Shown: positions 16,692 to 25,653, counted from the stretch's first letter. The stretch is 64,000 nt of DNA from Ruegeria sp. PrR005 (GCF_010500245.1 NZ_JAAGOX010000055.1:124001-188000); one strand, 5' to 3'. Numbers and translations are program-made. The notes: generated by a model not told the origin, from the letters alone.

Positions 16692-17279
16692 TTACGAGTC
16701 GTTTGCGTCTGCCTTCATCGCCTCGACCGAGATGCGAACCTCGACCTCGTCTCCGACATAGGGGGCGAACATGCCCAGGTTGAATTCAGACCGGACGATC
16801 GTGGTGGTCGCATCAAACCCCGCCCAGGGCTTGCCGGCCATCGGGTGATCGCCCATCTGGTTCAGCTTTGCGTCCAGAACCACCGGCTTGGTCACACCGT
16901 TCATGGAGAGGTCACCGGTGATCTTGGCCGTGTTGTCGCCGGTCACCTCGATGCCCGTCGATACAAAGGTGATCAGATCCCCTTCCTTGGCGCCGAAGAA
17001 ATCAGCGGAGAAGAAGTGAGCCTCGCGCTGTTCCCACCCGGTGAACATCGAAAGGACCGGCATCGAGACAGCGACGGTCGAGGCGGCGGGATCTTCCTGG
17101 TCAAACATGATCTCGCCCTCGAAACCCGAGAACATGCCGGTGGTGGTCGAAAAGCCCAGGTGGTTATAGGCAAAGACCACCTGGCTGTGGCTGGCGTCCA
17201 GCAGATACTTCTGCGGCGCGGCAAGAACCGAAGTGGCAGTACCCGCGATCAACGCGGCGGCGAGAAGGGAGGATTTCAT
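16692..17279 (-). CDS. Periplasmic YceI family protein
   Basis: Stand-alone YceI-fold protein, 195 residues. The N-terminus MKSSLLAAALIAGTATSVLA is a Sec signal peptide. The mature part begins with YLLDASHSQVVFAYNHLG and has FGxxEGDL-like and DLSMNGVTKPVVLDA segments characteristic of the family. YceI proteins form a beta-barrel pocket for long isoprenoid chains. ATG 17279 has GGAG 6 nt upstream. Together with the fused YceI domain encoded convergently, it suggests a shared lipid or quinone ligand. Confidence 0.88.
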   Translation of the reverse strand: MKSSLLAAALIAGTATSVLAAPQKYLLDASHSQVVFAYNHLGFSTTTGMFSGFEGEIMFDQEDPAASTVAVSMPVLSMFTGWEQREAHFFSADFFGAKEGDLITFVSTGIEVTGDNTAKITGDLSMNGVTKPVVLDAKLNQMGDHPMAGKPWAGFDATTTIVRSEFNLGMFAPYVGDEVEVRISVEAMKADANDS

Positions 17280-17414
17280 GCGGTGCTCCATGTCAGCGAT
17301 TGTGGGTTCAGGCCGAACGCACTGTTCGGCTTGACCTTTGACATGGGGCAGGCAGGGAAATCGGGCAATTCGCCATTCGCTCACATGTCCTGTGAGCGAA
17401 TGAACATCAGGCAA

Positions 17415-17930
17415 TCAGGCGGAAATATTGACCAGACCGCTCAGCTGCATGCGCAGCGCATGACGAATATCAGTCGAGTCGATCGGAAGCCGCATCAGGA
17501 TCGTGCCATCGACATCGCTGATCTCGAGATAGTGCTCGTTGAAGCGAACGCTGCCCAGGCTTTCATAGCTTCGGCGCAGGATGGTTTGCGGACGACCCCG
17601 GTTGTTCTTTTGCAGAACGCGCAGTTCCCGGCGGATCGGATCGAAGTAGGCATCCGGCTGGTTATCCTGATGATGCAACATCAAGAGAGCCAGACCGCTG
17701 AAGAAGAAGAACAGAGAAACACCCAGTTTCATCAGGGCCGTTTCGGCGCTTGTCTCTGACCCGGGCAACAACCACATGGCCGCCGCGCCGATGACCAACG
17801 CCGTTCCGATGACTCTGAAGACAACCGTTCTGAGCGGCCAGTTCGGCGCAAACGTGATCATCAGGGGTACCGACTCCTCGAAAGAGGGCAACGGTGTCCG
17901 GTTGCGGAGCATCTGCTGAGCCACTTGCAT
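17415..17930 (-). CDS. Hypothetical two-helix membrane protein
   Basis: Unrecognised protein of 171 residues. Two hydrophobic helices (about 34-55 and 66-85) are followed by a polar C-terminal domain of about 85 residues starting DPIRRELRVLQKN, with YESLGSVRFNEHYLEISDVD resembling a small beta-rich PH-like domain. Topology is probably both termini in the cytoplasm. GGGAGG lies about 10 nt before ATG 17930. It is upstream of yceI on the same strand but 135 bp away. No function can be assigned. Confidence 0.65.
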   Translation of the reverse strand: MQVAQQMLRNRTPLPSFEESVPLMITFAPNWPLRTVVFRVIGTALVIGAAAMWLLPGSETSAETALMKLGVSLFFFFSGLALLMLHHQDNQPDAYFDPIRRELRVLQKNNRGRPQTILRRSYESLGSVRFNEHYLEISDVDGTILMRLPIDSTDIRHALRMQLSGLVNISA

Positions 17931-18081
17931 CTCGTTTCACCCTCCCGGAGCAAAAAACAAGCCGGCCTGTGTCCGGCATGGTTAACCTTCGATTCACATT
18001 GCGACCGGAATGGGGCGAGCCCGGGGTAATTGAGCGGCAAGGAGAGATACGCAACCCAAAGATGCGGCCGCGCCGGGGGTC

Positions 18082-18109
18082 TTGCCCCTGACGCACAACC
18101 GTGTATATG
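18082..18109 (+). promoter_or_regulatory. Probable promoter of the rpsF-rpsR-rplI operon
   Basis: TTGCCC (18082-18087), a 16-bp spacer and TATATG (18104-18109), about 110 bp before the rpsF start. The rest of the 289-bp gap 17931-18219 shows no other feature I can support. Confidence 0.45.
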
Positions 18110-18219
18110 AGGCCATCCTTTCGCAAGAAGACATGAACCGCGCAGTCTCTCGTGGCAGGGCCGCGAAAGGACATAAAGCCCCGCCTATGAAATGCGCCTT
18201 GATAGAAACTGGAGATGAC

Positions 18220-18576
18220 ATGGCTCTCTATGAGCATGTAATGATCGCGCGTCAGGACCTGTCCAACGCGCAGGCCGAAGGCCTCATCGAACACTTTGGC
18301 GCAGTACTGGCCGACAACGGCGGCAAGCTGGTCGACAGCGAGTACTGGGGCGTCAAGACGATGGCCTACAAGATCAACAAGAACCGCAAGGGCCACTATG
18401 CCTTCCTGCGCTCGGATGCCCCCTCGGCCGCCGTGCAGGAAATGGAACGCCTGATGCGCCTGCATGAAGACGTGATGCGCGTCCTGACCATCAAGGTTGA
18501 TGCGCACGAGGAAGGCCCCTCGGTCCAAATGCAGAAGCGCGACGAGCGTGAACCGCGCCGCGAGCGCCGCGCGTAA
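18220..18576 (+). CDS. rpsF: 30S ribosomal protein S6
   Basis: Ribosomal protein S6, which binds 16S rRNA together with S18; 118 residues. The N-terminus MALYEHVMIARQDLSNAQAE and LVDSEYWGVKTMAYKINKNR are typical. The C-terminal tail is basic and Arg-rich. ATG 18220 was preferred over upstream in-frame starts because GGAG lies 6 nt before it and it gives the family N-terminus. It is the first gene of an operon with rpsR and rplI. Confidence 0.97.
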   Translation: MALYEHVMIARQDLSNAQAEGLIEHFGAVLADNGGKLVDSEYWGVKTMAYKINKNRKGHYAFLRSDAPSAAVQEMERLMRLHEDVMRVLTIKVDAHEEGPSVQMQKRDEREPRRERRA

Positions 18577-18599
18577 CCTCGGGAAAAGGAGACTAAATC

Positions 18600-18827
18600 A
18601 TGGCTGCAAAACCGTTTTTCCGCCGCCGCAAAGTCTGCCCCTTCTCGGGTGATAATGCGCCGAAGATCGACTACAAGGACACCAAGCTGCTCCAGCGCTA
18701 CATTTCCGAGCGCGGCAAGATCGTGCCCTCGCGTATCACCGCCGTTTCGGCAAAGAAGCAGCGTGAACTGGCCCGCGCCATCAAGCGTGCCCGCTTCCTC
18801 GCCCTGCTGCCCTATGCCGTGAAGTAA
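18600..18827 (+). CDS. rpsR: 30S ribosomal protein S18
   Basis: Ribosomal protein S18, 75 residues, partner of S6 on the 30S platform. [12 protein letters not shown], the conserved [20 protein letters not shown] and the C-terminal basic [13 protein letters not shown] are diagnostic. It starts 23 bp after rpsF with AAAGGAGA upstream and ends 12 bp before rplI, so the three genes are co-transcribed. Confidence 0.98.
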
Positions 18828-18839
18828 GGAGATAGGCAC

Positions 18840-19436
18840 ATGCAAGTTATCCTTCTGGAACGTGTTGCCAAGCTGGGCCAGATGGGCGAAGTCGTTGACG
18901 TTCGCCCCGGCTATGCCCGCAACTTCCTGCTGCCGCAGGGCAAGGCGCTGACCGCGTCGGCTGCCAATGTCGCCGCGTTCGAAGCCCAGAAAGCGCAGCT
19001 TGAAGCGCGCAACCTGGAAACCAAGCAAGAAGCCGAAGCACTGGCAGCAAAGCTCGATGGTCAGCAGTTCATCGTGATTCGCTCGGCATCGGATGCCGGC
19101 GCGCTTTACGGCTCGGTCACACCTCGTGACGCGGCCGATGCCGCCACCGAAGCTGGTTTCTCGCTGGACAAGAAACAGGTTGCCCTGATCGCCCCGATCA
19201 AGGAACTGGGTCTGCACACCGTTTCCGTTCGCCTGCACCCCGAAGTCGAGGTCAGCATCGAACTCAACGTCGCCCGCTCGCCCGAAGAGGCCGAGTTGCA
19301 GGCAACCGGCAAATCGATCCAGGAACTCGCCGCCGAAGAAGAAGCGGCTGCAGAGTTTGAGATCGCCGAGTTGTTCGACGACATCGGCAGCGCAGCGTCG
19401 GACGACGACGCGGCTGGTTCCGAAAAAAACGTCTGA
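18840..19436 (+). CDS. rplI: 50S ribosomal protein L9
   Basis: Ribosomal protein L9, 198 residues. The N-terminal domain [20 protein letters not shown] and [16 protein letters not shown] bind 23S rRNA; a long central helix follows; and the C-terminal domain includes [13 protein letters not shown]. It is longer than the roughly 150 residues of many L9 proteins because of an acidic C-terminal tail (from about residue 150), which is common in Rhodobacterales. A strong terminator follows. Confidence 0.97.
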   Translation: MQVILLERVAKLGQMGEVVDVRPGYARNFLLPQGKALTASAANVAAFEAQKAQLEARNLETKQEAEALAAKLDGQQFIVIRSASDAGALYGSVTPRDAADAATEAGFSLDKKQVALIAPIKELGLHTVSVRLHPEVEVSIELNVARSPEEAELQATGKSIQELAAEEEAAAEFEIAELFDDIGSAASDDDAAGSEKNV

Positions 19437-19456
19437 ACCTAGGGTCAGATGATGGT

Positions 19457-19490
19457 CAAGGCCGCCCGATTGGGCGGCCTTGTTCGTTTT
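19457..19490 (+). terminator. Terminator of the rpsF-rpsR-rplI operon
   Basis: A perfect 11-bp stem (CAAGGCCGCCC / GGGCGGCCTTG, 19457-19467 with 19472-19482) followed by TTCGTTTT, 20 bp after the rplI stop. Confidence 0.85.
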
Positions 19491-19622
19491 GCCCCCCCAA
19501 ACGAAACTTGTGCGGACAATTGGCCGGATTCCGCCCACACAGAACCCAGTTCCCTTCTTTCGCTTCGCAAAAACGAGCATCCCGGTTATTCCAGCTTTCG
19601 ATCAACTGCTGAAGAGCAACCG

Positions 19623-20096
19623 ATGACCCATACACGACGCGCCCTGTTGTTTAGCGGACTTGCCTGGACTGTGTCCGCCTGTTCTGCCAGACCTTCGAAA
19701 GAAGCGACATACGACCCGCCGCTCTATCCGAACGAGACACCGGAGTTGCGGGCTTCGATCAACAGGTGGGCCGACCATTACGAGATCCCCCGCGATCTTG
19801 TTCACAAGCTGGCGATACGCGAAAGTACCCATCGGCCTTGGGCGGTGAACCGGCCCTATTACGGTCTGCTTCAGATCCTTCCCGCCACGGCGCGAACAAT
19901 GGGTTATCGCGGTTCTCCGGATGGGCTTCTGGATGCCGACACGAACCTGCAATATGCGGGGAAATACTTGCGCGGGGCCTGGCTTCTCGCAAACGGCAAC
20001 CAGTCACGCGCGATCAGCCTCTATGCATCTGGTTACTACTACGAGGCGAAACGGAGAGGTATGTTGGTCGAAACCGGTCTGCGACCGGCATCTTGA
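19623..20096 (+). CDS. Lipoprotein lytic transglycosylase (SLT domain)
   Basis: Small peptidoglycan lytic transglycosylase, 157 residues. A lipoprotein signal ends in the lipobox VSAC with Cys20, so the protein is anchored by lipid. The SLT domain has catalytic Glu67 in KLAIRESTH, then YYGLLQILPATARTMGY (GLxQI motif) and NLQYAGKYLRG. It is short because only the core domain is present. It lies after the ribosomal operon terminator and so is transcribed independently. An MltB-like and an MltG enzyme are also encoded in the window. Confidence 0.88.
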   Translation: MTHTRRALLFSGLAWTVSACSARPSKEATYDPPLYPNETPELRASINRWADHYEIPRDLVHKLAIRESTHRPWAVNRPYYGLLQILPATARTMGYRGSPDGLLDADTNLQYAGKYLRGAWLLANGNQSRAISLYASGYYYEAKRRGMLVETGLRPAS

Positions 20097-20482
20097 CGCA
20101 ACGTAAGCCAGATTTGGAATCCGCAATATCGGACTTAGGCGATTTGCAACACCAAATGTGAGGGGACGGAATTCGCCGCGCGATTGGCAGCGGCCAAAAG
20201 TCAAGGCTTCCAAGAACTTCCCGAGTGTCGAGCCGGGCCGGCACCACCGGCTCGACGAGCCCATCGCCTCTCAAACCCTTGATACCAAAAAATTAGTACA
20301 AGCAACCGCAACCCGTTTTCGACGACCCTCGGTCGCAACCTGAACAGGAAATCCGTTGTCAGAGAGCCTGCAATAAGGCAATCTTCAACATGTCCCGCAT
20401 GAGGTGCCCTCTCGTGAGCGGCGTGTTGTGCGACGGGCCAGAAATGACGCACATCGAAAATGTGAAAAGTACAGGTGAATAA
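20097..20482. other. Gene-free stretch upstream of the XRE regulator
   Basis: 386 bp without a supported gene. It contains a strong 10-bp inverted repeat (20227-20236 with 20247-20256, GTCGAGCCGG / CCGGCTCGAC) without a T-run. The base composition is lower in GC than the flanking genes near 20260-20480. It presumably carries the promoter for the XRE gene; I cannot identify its elements. Confidence 0.5.
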
Positions 20483-20887
20483 ATGAATACTGTCGATACC
20501 GTTGTTGGCCAGCGTATTCGCGCCCGCCGAATGGCTCTTGGGCTGAGTCAGGCAGACCTTGGCCGGGCCATCGGTGTCCGGTTTCAACAGGTTCAGAAAT
20601 ACGAGTCCGGAGCCAACCGGGTCAGCGCGTCTCGCCTGTGGGCGATCGCCGAAGTGCTCGAAGTCCACGTCAGTCACTTTTTCGATGGCATAGAGGCCCC
20701 GGAAACCGGCAAGAGTGCGGGCGAACAACAGCCTGTCGACAAGCTGGTTTTCCTCAAGGATCGCGACGCCGTCGAGATGGTGGAAATCTATAGCGGCTTG
20801 CCTCTTCAGCAAAAGCGTGCTGTTCTTGCATTTGTTAGAACGATGGCGGTGAACACGCGCGTACCGGATGAGAGTGTATCCGGATAG
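20483..20887 (+). CDS. XRE family transcriptional regulator
   Basis: Helix-turn-helix regulator of 134 residues. The N-terminal HTH_3 domain (about 9-66) reads GQRIRARRMALGLSQADLGR, then GVRFQQVQKYESGANRVSAS, as in Cro/CI-type proteins common in alphaproteobacteria. The C-terminal half (about 80-134) is a helical region of unknown role. It ends 40 bp before the quorum-sensing luxR on the same strand, so it may be co-transcribed with or modulate that system. This link is inference from position. Confidence 0.88.
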   Translation: MNTVDTVVGQRIRARRMALGLSQADLGRAIGVRFQQVQKYESGANRVSASRLWAIAEVLEVHVSHFFDGIEAPETGKSAGEQQPVDKLVFLKDRDAVEMVEIYSGLPLQQKRAVLAFVRTMAVNTRVPDESVSG

Positions 20888-20927
20888 AGAAAGCGTTTCG
20901 TCCGTTCGACACCGACAGGTAACGCGA

Positions 20928-21629
20928 ATGGATATCGTCGATCTCGGGACTGTGCCAAAGACGGAAGCCGTTTATTCGGACTTCCTTCTTCAATTGCGCG
21001 AAAAATTCGAGATGGACCATGCGGCTTACGCCGGGATCAACCCGGCGGCGGGTGCCATACATGGGTATGTAACCTACGGCGACGACTGGAAACAGCATTA
21101 CCAGCAGCAGGGTTTCCACATGATCGACCCGACGCTGCATATGAGCCAACGCAGCATCGCGCCGGTGGATTGGAGCCGGTTGGAACGTGGCAAGGATTTC
21201 AAGCGTGTGTTTCGCGACGCCCATGACTTCGGTCTGAGCGAACAGGGACTTACCATACCTGTCCGCGGCCCCTACGGTGACGTCGGGTTGCTGAGCGTGA
21301 CGCGGGACTGTTCACCCGAACAATGGCGCAAACTGGTCGGCCATGTGATCAGCGACCTGCAATCCATGGCCGTCCACATTCACGATACCGTGATGGGGTC
21401 CGACCTGCTGGGGCGGATTCTGTACCACCCTGCCCTTTCGACAAGAGAGGTTGAGATCCTACAATGGGTGGCAGTCGGAAAATCCCAGCAGGATATAGGT
21501 GATATTCTTTCCATTTCCCATCGGACCGTTGAGGTTCACCTCCGGTCGTCGCGGGAAAAGCTGTGCGCCCTGACAACGGCACAAGCCGTGGGACGGGCCA
21601 TTGGACTGGGTTTGATTTACCCAGGCTGA
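20928..21629 (+). CDS. luxR: LuxR-type acyl-homoserine lactone receptor
   Basis: Quorum-sensing transcription factor, 233 residues. The N-terminal autoinducer-binding domain keeps the diagnostic pattern Trp-x3-Tyr (DDWKQHYQQQ), Asp-Pro (MIDPTL) and Trp (VDWSRL). The C-terminal LuxR HTH is LSTREVEILQWVAVGKSQQD, then ILSISHRTVEVHLRSSREKL. ATG 20928 has AGGT 8 nt upstream and sits at the family N-terminus. The AHL synthase gene follows 106 bp downstream on the same strand, and a symmetrical sequence between them is a likely binding site. Confidence 0.93.
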   Translation: MDIVDLGTVPKTEAVYSDFLLQLREKFEMDHAAYAGINPAAGAIHGYVTYGDDWKQHYQQQGFHMIDPTLHMSQRSIAPVDWSRLERGKDFKRVFRDAHDFGLSEQGLTIPVRGPYGDVGLLSVTRDCSPEQWRKLVGHVISDLQSMAVHIHDTVMGSDLLGRILYHPALSTREVEILQWVAVGKSQQDIGDILSISHRTVEVHLRSSREKLCALTTAQAVGRAIGLGLIYPG

Positions 21630-21684
21630 CCCCTTTGGTCATCTTTCTGCCAAACTCTACGGGAATCCCCCAATAGTTCCAAAA

Positions 21685-21709
21685 TGCAACTTGGGTAACC
21701 ATGGTTGCA
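21685..21709. promoter_or_regulatory. Candidate lux-box-like operator upstream of luxI
   Basis: TGCAAC-N13-GTTGCA, a 6-bp inverted repeat with an inner GGTNACC-like symmetry, ending 26 bp before the luxI start. The position fits a LuxR-dependent promoter. The length (25 bp) is longer than the classic 20-bp lux box, so the assignment is tentative. Confidence 0.5.
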
Positions 21710-21735
21710 CCGAAATCCACTCGTAGGGGGAAAAG

Positions 21736-22602
21736 ATGATCATCGTGATCGACGCTTTGAATAAGCATCTGTTCAGTGGGGTTCTGGATGAAATGTTTCG
21801 TTTACGTGCCCGGGTTTTCGGGGATCGTCTCGGTTGGAAGGTGAACATCCAGGATGGGAAGGAGATCGACGAATTCGATCACCTCGATCCCGCTTATGTT
21901 GTCGGGCTGGATCCGGATGGCCATGTGGTTGCAGCCGTCAGAGCCCTTCAGACAACCGGTCCGCATATGCTTGCGGACGTGTTTTCCGACATTCTATGTG
22001 GCGAACCGCCAATCCGCAGTGCGACGATGTGGGAATCGACGCGGTTTTGCGTCGACACGCAGCGCCTCAACCGCAGCAAGGATCGGCACTCTGTTTCTTA
22101 TGCGACATGCGAACTGATGATCGGTTCGCTCGAATATGCCCGGAGATCGGGTATCAAGGATATCGTCACCGTCATTGATCCGGTGATGGATCGGGTGCTC
22201 AAGCGTTCGGATAACGCGCCCTATGACTATGTCGGCCAAACGGTTCCCATGGGCAAGGTGCCTGCTTTGGCCGCGCTGCTGGACACCAGCGAAGAGCGGG
22301 TTGACAGGGTGCGCAAGTTTGCCGGCATCTGCCACGATGTCTTTCTGAGCGACGACGAGGCCCTGGCGCTGTTCAACAGCAAGCGGGTCGTGTCATTCCC
22401 TGAACAAGGCAGGTCGTCCAGATCCGACACAGGTGAATTGACCGCCTTGGAAGCGTATTTCCTGGAGCAAATTCGCGCGGCCGAAACCGACAGCGAACTG
22501 AAGGCTATCTATGACCTGATCGACGCCCTTCCCCGCGAGATCAGCGCGGAACGGAAAACCGTGTTGAAGAGTTACCCCAACTCATTGGCGCGCGAAGTCT
22601 GA
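21736..22602 (+). CDS. luxI: Acyl-homoserine lactone synthase (LuxI type) with C-terminal extension
   Basis: Makes N-acyl-homoserine lactone from S-adenosylmethionine and acyl-ACP. Conserved LuxI residues all fall at canonical positions: Arg24, Phe28, Trp34, Glu43, Asp45, Asp48, Arg69, Glu100 and Arg103. The protein has 288 residues, about 70-80 more than most LuxI proteins; the extra part (after about residue 210) is polar, with a helical C-terminus (ELTALEAYFLEQIRAAETDS). It is not a known domain to me. It pairs with the luxR immediately upstream. A bidirectional terminator follows the gene. Confidence 0.93.
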   Translation: MIIVIDALNKHLFSGVLDEMFRLRARVFGDRLGWKVNIQDGKEIDEFDHLDPAYVVGLDPDGHVVAAVRALQTTGPHMLADVFSDILCGEPPIRSATMWESTRFCVDTQRLNRSKDRHSVSYATCELMIGSLEYARRSGIKDIVTVIDPVMDRVLKRSDNAPYDYVGQTVPMGKVPALAALLDTSEERVDRVRKFAGICHDVFLSDDEALALFNSKRVVSFPEQGRSSRSDTGELTALEAYFLEQIRAAETDSELKAIYDLIDALPREISAERKTVLKSYPNSLAREV

Positions 22603-22634
22603 CAGGCATTCCCCTCGGGGAGATTCGCCAAAGA

Positions 22635-22664
22635 AAAGAGCCGCCCCCTCAGGGGCGGCTCTTT
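22635..22664. terminator. Bidirectional terminator between luxI and tig
   Basis: A perfect 13-bp stem (22635-22647 with 22652-22664) and 4-nt loop, beginning AAAGAGCC and ending GGCTCTTT, between convergent genes. Confidence 0.85.
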
Positions 22665-22691
22665 CGCTTTGCTGTACCTTCTGCGCGATGC

Positions 22692-24023
22692 TTATTCGGC
22701 GTCGAGCTCTTCGAGTGCCTTCTGCAGGTCGTCCTTGCTGACTTCCTTCTCGGTCACCTTGGCCTGTGCCACGACATGATCAACGACCTTGTCTTCGAAG
22801 ATCGGTGCGCGCAGTTGCTGCTGCATGGCGGCGTTCTTCTGAATGAATTCAAAGAACTGACGCTCCTGGCCCGGGTACTGGCGGGCTTGCGCCAGGATCG
22901 CCTGGGTCATTTCCGCATCGGTGACTTCAACCTCGGCCTTCTGGCCCAGATCGGCCAGAAGCAGGCCCAGACGCACGCGGCGTTCGGCCAGTTTGTTATG
23001 CTCGTCCGTGGTCTCGATCTCGCCGTGGTTGTGATCGTGCACTTCCGGATGCTCTTCGTGCCACAGCTGGTGCGCGATCTGCTTGGCTTCTGCCTCGACC
23101 AGGCTCGGCGGCAGGTCGAACGAGACCTTGACGTCCAGCGCATCCAGCAGCGCACGCTTGAGCACTGCACGGGCGGCACCGGTGTACTCGGCTTCCAGCC
23201 GTTCGGCGATTTGCCCTTTGAGGGCTGCCAGATCCTCGGCTCCAAATTTTTTGGCCAGCTCGTCGTCGATCTCCGCGGCAACCGGCTCTTTCACGTCTTT
23301 GATCGTGCAGGTGAACACGGCTTCCTTGCCCGCCAGGTGGGCCGCGCCGTACTCAGCCGGGAACGTGACGTTGACGTCTTTTTCCTCGCCGGCCTTCACG
23401 CCGACCAGTTGATCTTCGAAGCCGGGAATAAAGCTGTTGGAGCCCAGAACCAGGGGATAGTCTTCGGCCGAACCACCATCAAACGCTTCGCCGTCGACCT
23501 TGCCCAGGAAGTCGATCACAACCTGATCGCCGTCCTTGGCCTTGGAGCCTTTCTTGCGCGATTTGAAATCCTGCGCGGTTTCGGCCAGGTTGCCGAGCGC
23601 TTCTTCAATCGCGGCATCATCAGCCTTCACCACCAGCTTTTCCAGGCTGATGTCGCTCAGGTCGACTTCGGGGATCGCCGGCAGCGCCTCGTAGGACATC
23701 GAGACCTCGACATCGTCGCCCTCTTTCCAGTCCTCGTTGGTCATCTTGACCTCGGGCTGGAGCGCCGGACGGTCGCCGCTGTCTTCGAAGTGCTTGTTCA
23801 TCGCGCCGTCGATGGTTTCCTGCATCGCCTCGCCCAGCAGACGCTGGCCGAACTGCTTCTTCAGCAGCGCCATCGGCACCTTGCCCTTGCGAAAGCCCTT
23901 CATCTCGATTTCGGGCTGCGCCTCGACCAGCTTTTCGTTGACCTTCGCGTCCAGCTCAGCCGCTGTAACCACGATGTTGTAGCCGCGTTTCAGACCTTCG
24001 TTCAGAGTCTCGGTAACCTGCAT
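22692..24023 (-). CDS. tig: Trigger factor (ribosome-associated chaperone, PPIase)
   Basis: Binds the ribosome exit tunnel and assists folding of nascent chains; 443 residues. The N-terminal ribosome-binding domain has the signature GFRKGKVPM at about residues 42-50. The central FKBP-type PPIase domain (about 155-240) shows [20 protein letters not shown], and the helical C-terminal substrate-binding arms follow. The start was set at ATG 24023, which gives the conserved [14 protein letters not shown]-terminus with GGGGA upstream. It is monocistronic between luxI and a porin gene. Confidence 0.96.
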   Translation of the reverse strand: MQVTETLNEGLKRGYNIVVTAAELDAKVNEKLVEAQPEIEMKGFRKGKVPMALLKKQFGQRLLGEAMQETIDGAMNKHFEDSGDRPALQPEVKMTNEDWKEGDDVEVSMSYEALPAIPEVDLSDISLEKLVVKADDAAIEEALGNLAETAQDFKSRKKGSKAKDGDQVVIDFLGKVDGEAFDGGSAEDYPLVLGSNSFIPGFEDQLVGVKAGEEKDVNVTFPAEYGAAHLAGKEAVFTCTIKDVKEPVAAEIDDELAKKFGAEDLAALKGQIAERLEAEYTGAARAVLKRALLDALDVKVSFDLPPSLVEAEAKQIAHQLWHEEHPEVHDHNHGEIETTDEHNKLAERRVRLGLLLADLGQKAEVEVTDAEMTQAILAQARQYPGQERQFFEFIQKNAAMQQQLRAPIFEDKVVDHVVAQAKVTEKEVSKDDLQKALEELDAE

Positions 24024-24157
24024 ATGGTAGTCCCCATAGGATTCGGAGCGCACGCATCGGGCGTGCGCCATGCACAATTTGAGGCGTTCTATTTGCCCTG
24101 CCCGGCCGGTGCAAGGGGTTATGCCCAATCGGCACCCATTTGCAGCCTTAAAAACAT

Positions 24158-24184
24158 ACGCGTCCCGGCAAAACCGGGACGCGT
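24158..24184 (-). terminator. Terminator downstream of the first porin
   Basis: A perfect 11-bp stem ACGCGTCCCGG / CCGGGACGCGT (24158-24168 with 24174-24184) with a CAAAA loop. On the minus strand it is followed by ATGTTTTT. Confidence 0.75.
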
Positions 24185-24211
24185 GTTGTTGCGATCAGGA
24201 CGATCACACCA

Positions 24212-25333
24212 TCAAAAGCGCCAGCGCGCCCCCAGAACCAAAGTACTCAGGTCCTGATAACTGTTCGCGGCATCGCTGTATTCATAGTTCTGATAGGTGA
24301 AATAGACGTCAGTATTGTACGCCTCTACACGCTGAGCAAAGCCAACGCCCCACCCTTTGGTTTCCGAACCTGCAACATTGAAGTCGGAACCGTCATAGTA
24401 GTGCACGCCGACGCCGGTCTGCCCGAACGAGAACCAGTCGGCATCATAGGCCACCTTGAAATAGAGGTAGTCGGGGTCGCTTGCGCCTGCGGCGTCGTTG
24501 TCCCGCGTACCGCCGGCAAAGGTAAAGCTGAGCCCGTTCTGAAGCAGAACCGAGGCCGAGCCCACCACATCCGAACGATCAACGCCGTTATTGTCGCGCA
24601 CCTGATAGGCCAGACCGGCATCCAACTGGATGCCGCCACCAAACTCGCCCGAATAGCGCACCGCAGCATCGTAGTAATCCGAGGTGTCGGCCGTGTTCAG
24701 AATGTTCTCGCCATAGGCGGCCGAGAAGGTGAACCCGGCAATCTCGGGGCTGTCATAGCGGATGCGGCCTCGGCGCGACCCATCGAAGGTATCGAGTGTA
24801 TCGCCCACCGCCGGGCCGGACAAAACGCCGGTATTGTCGCGGAACAGAAAGGCCGCATTGGCGTCGGCAGTGTACGAATAAAGTGCCACTCCGACATAGG
24901 ACAGGTCGGATTCGGCGATGCCATCGGCAGCCATGCTGCCCTGCCCCAGCGAGACCCGGCCCCAGTCGCCTTCGAGCGAGAAGTCGATATGGCGCAGATC
25001 GTCCCGGGTCCAGCCGCTGAAATTGTCGCCCAGCTGGTTGGTCTCGGTCGAGTTGGGCAGGCCCAGCCCGGCCTCGAACCGGAAGCGGAATGTGTTGTCG
25101 CCGAACGGTTGCGCCAGGCGCAGGCCCACACGGCTGCGCGACAGGTCATTGTCGCGGATATTCGTCTCGGTTTCCTGGCCATCGTCCACCGAAATGATGG
25201 CCGGGTTGAACTGGCCATAAAGTTCGACGGACCCGCCGGACTGGTTTTCGTAGAGAAGCTGCGCCGAGGCAGCCGATGAAAACGCCACGGCGGCGATCGC
25301 CATAGCGGAGGTCGTTCTAAGTGTTCTGATCAT
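24212..25333 (-). CDS. Outer-membrane porin (alphaproteobacterial type)
   Basis: Trimeric-type general porin, 373 residues. A Sec signal peptide (MIRTLRTTSAMAIAAVAFSS, cleaved near ASAQ) precedes a beta-rich mature protein that opens with YENQSGGSVELYGQFNPAII and ends in the C-terminal aromatic WRF, the outer-membrane insertion signal. Alternating hydrophobic strands and polar loops run throughout (for example WSRDDLRHIDFSLEGDWGRV-like segments). A second, related porin lies 320 bp upstream on the same strand, so the two probably arose by duplication. The solute preference is unknown. Confidence 0.9.
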   Translation of the reverse strand: MIRTLRTTSAMAIAAVAFSSAASAQLLYENQSGGSVELYGQFNPAIISVDDGQETETNIRDNDLSRSRVGLRLAQPFGDNTFRFRFEAGLGLPNSTETNQLGDNFSGWTRDDLRHIDFSLEGDWGRVSLGQGSMAADGIAESDLSYVGVALYSYTADANAAFLFRDNTGVLSGPAVGDTLDTFDGSRRGRIRYDSPEIAGFTFSAAYGENILNTADTSDYYDAAVRYSGEFGGGIQLDAGLAYQVRDNNGVDRSDVVGSASVLLQNGLSFTFAGGTRDNDAAGASDPDYLYFKVAYDADWFSFGQTGVGVHYYDGSDFNVAGSETKGWGVGFAQRVEAYNTDVYFTYQNYEYSDAANSYQDLSTLVLGARWRF

Positions 25334-25653
25334 TCTTCTGTACCGTCTTGGATTGGCGTGGGTTCCGCCGCACTGATGTGGGCACCCGAAGAGCGGCTTC
25401 CATATGATTGAGACGGCGGTTCGAAGCCTCGTTGCAACCCGGCAACGGCCTTGGCCAAGCGAATCAGGAATTCAATTGAAATTCAAATACTTAATATGGT
25501 AACAGAAAGGCGATCAGGCTGTGAGTTTGAAAAAGACGCTCAACCTCTGTCGCCTGTTGCAGACCGGATGTGCGTCTGCGCACCCAGCTTACGCAAAGTT
25601 TACTCCGCATGGGACGATACGGGCCCCATGCGGAAAGAGTCGTGGGTTGCGGA
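25334..25653. other. Gene-free stretch between the two porins
   Basis: 320 bp with no supported gene. It holds the terminator of the upstream porin (25604-25634) and must hold the promoter of the downstream porin, which I cannot place with confidence. An AT-richer part lies at about 25460-25500. Confidence 0.5.
25604..25634 (-). terminator. Terminator downstream of the second porin
   Basis: TCCGCATGGG / CCCATGCGGA stem (25604-25613 with 25625-25634) with an 11-nt loop. The T-run on the minus strand is weak (GTAAACTTT). Confidence 0.5.

Noticed and set aside
22776-24257. Plus-strand open frame of 493 codons opposite tig
   Set aside because: Antisense shadow; trigger factor on the other strand has full family motifs.
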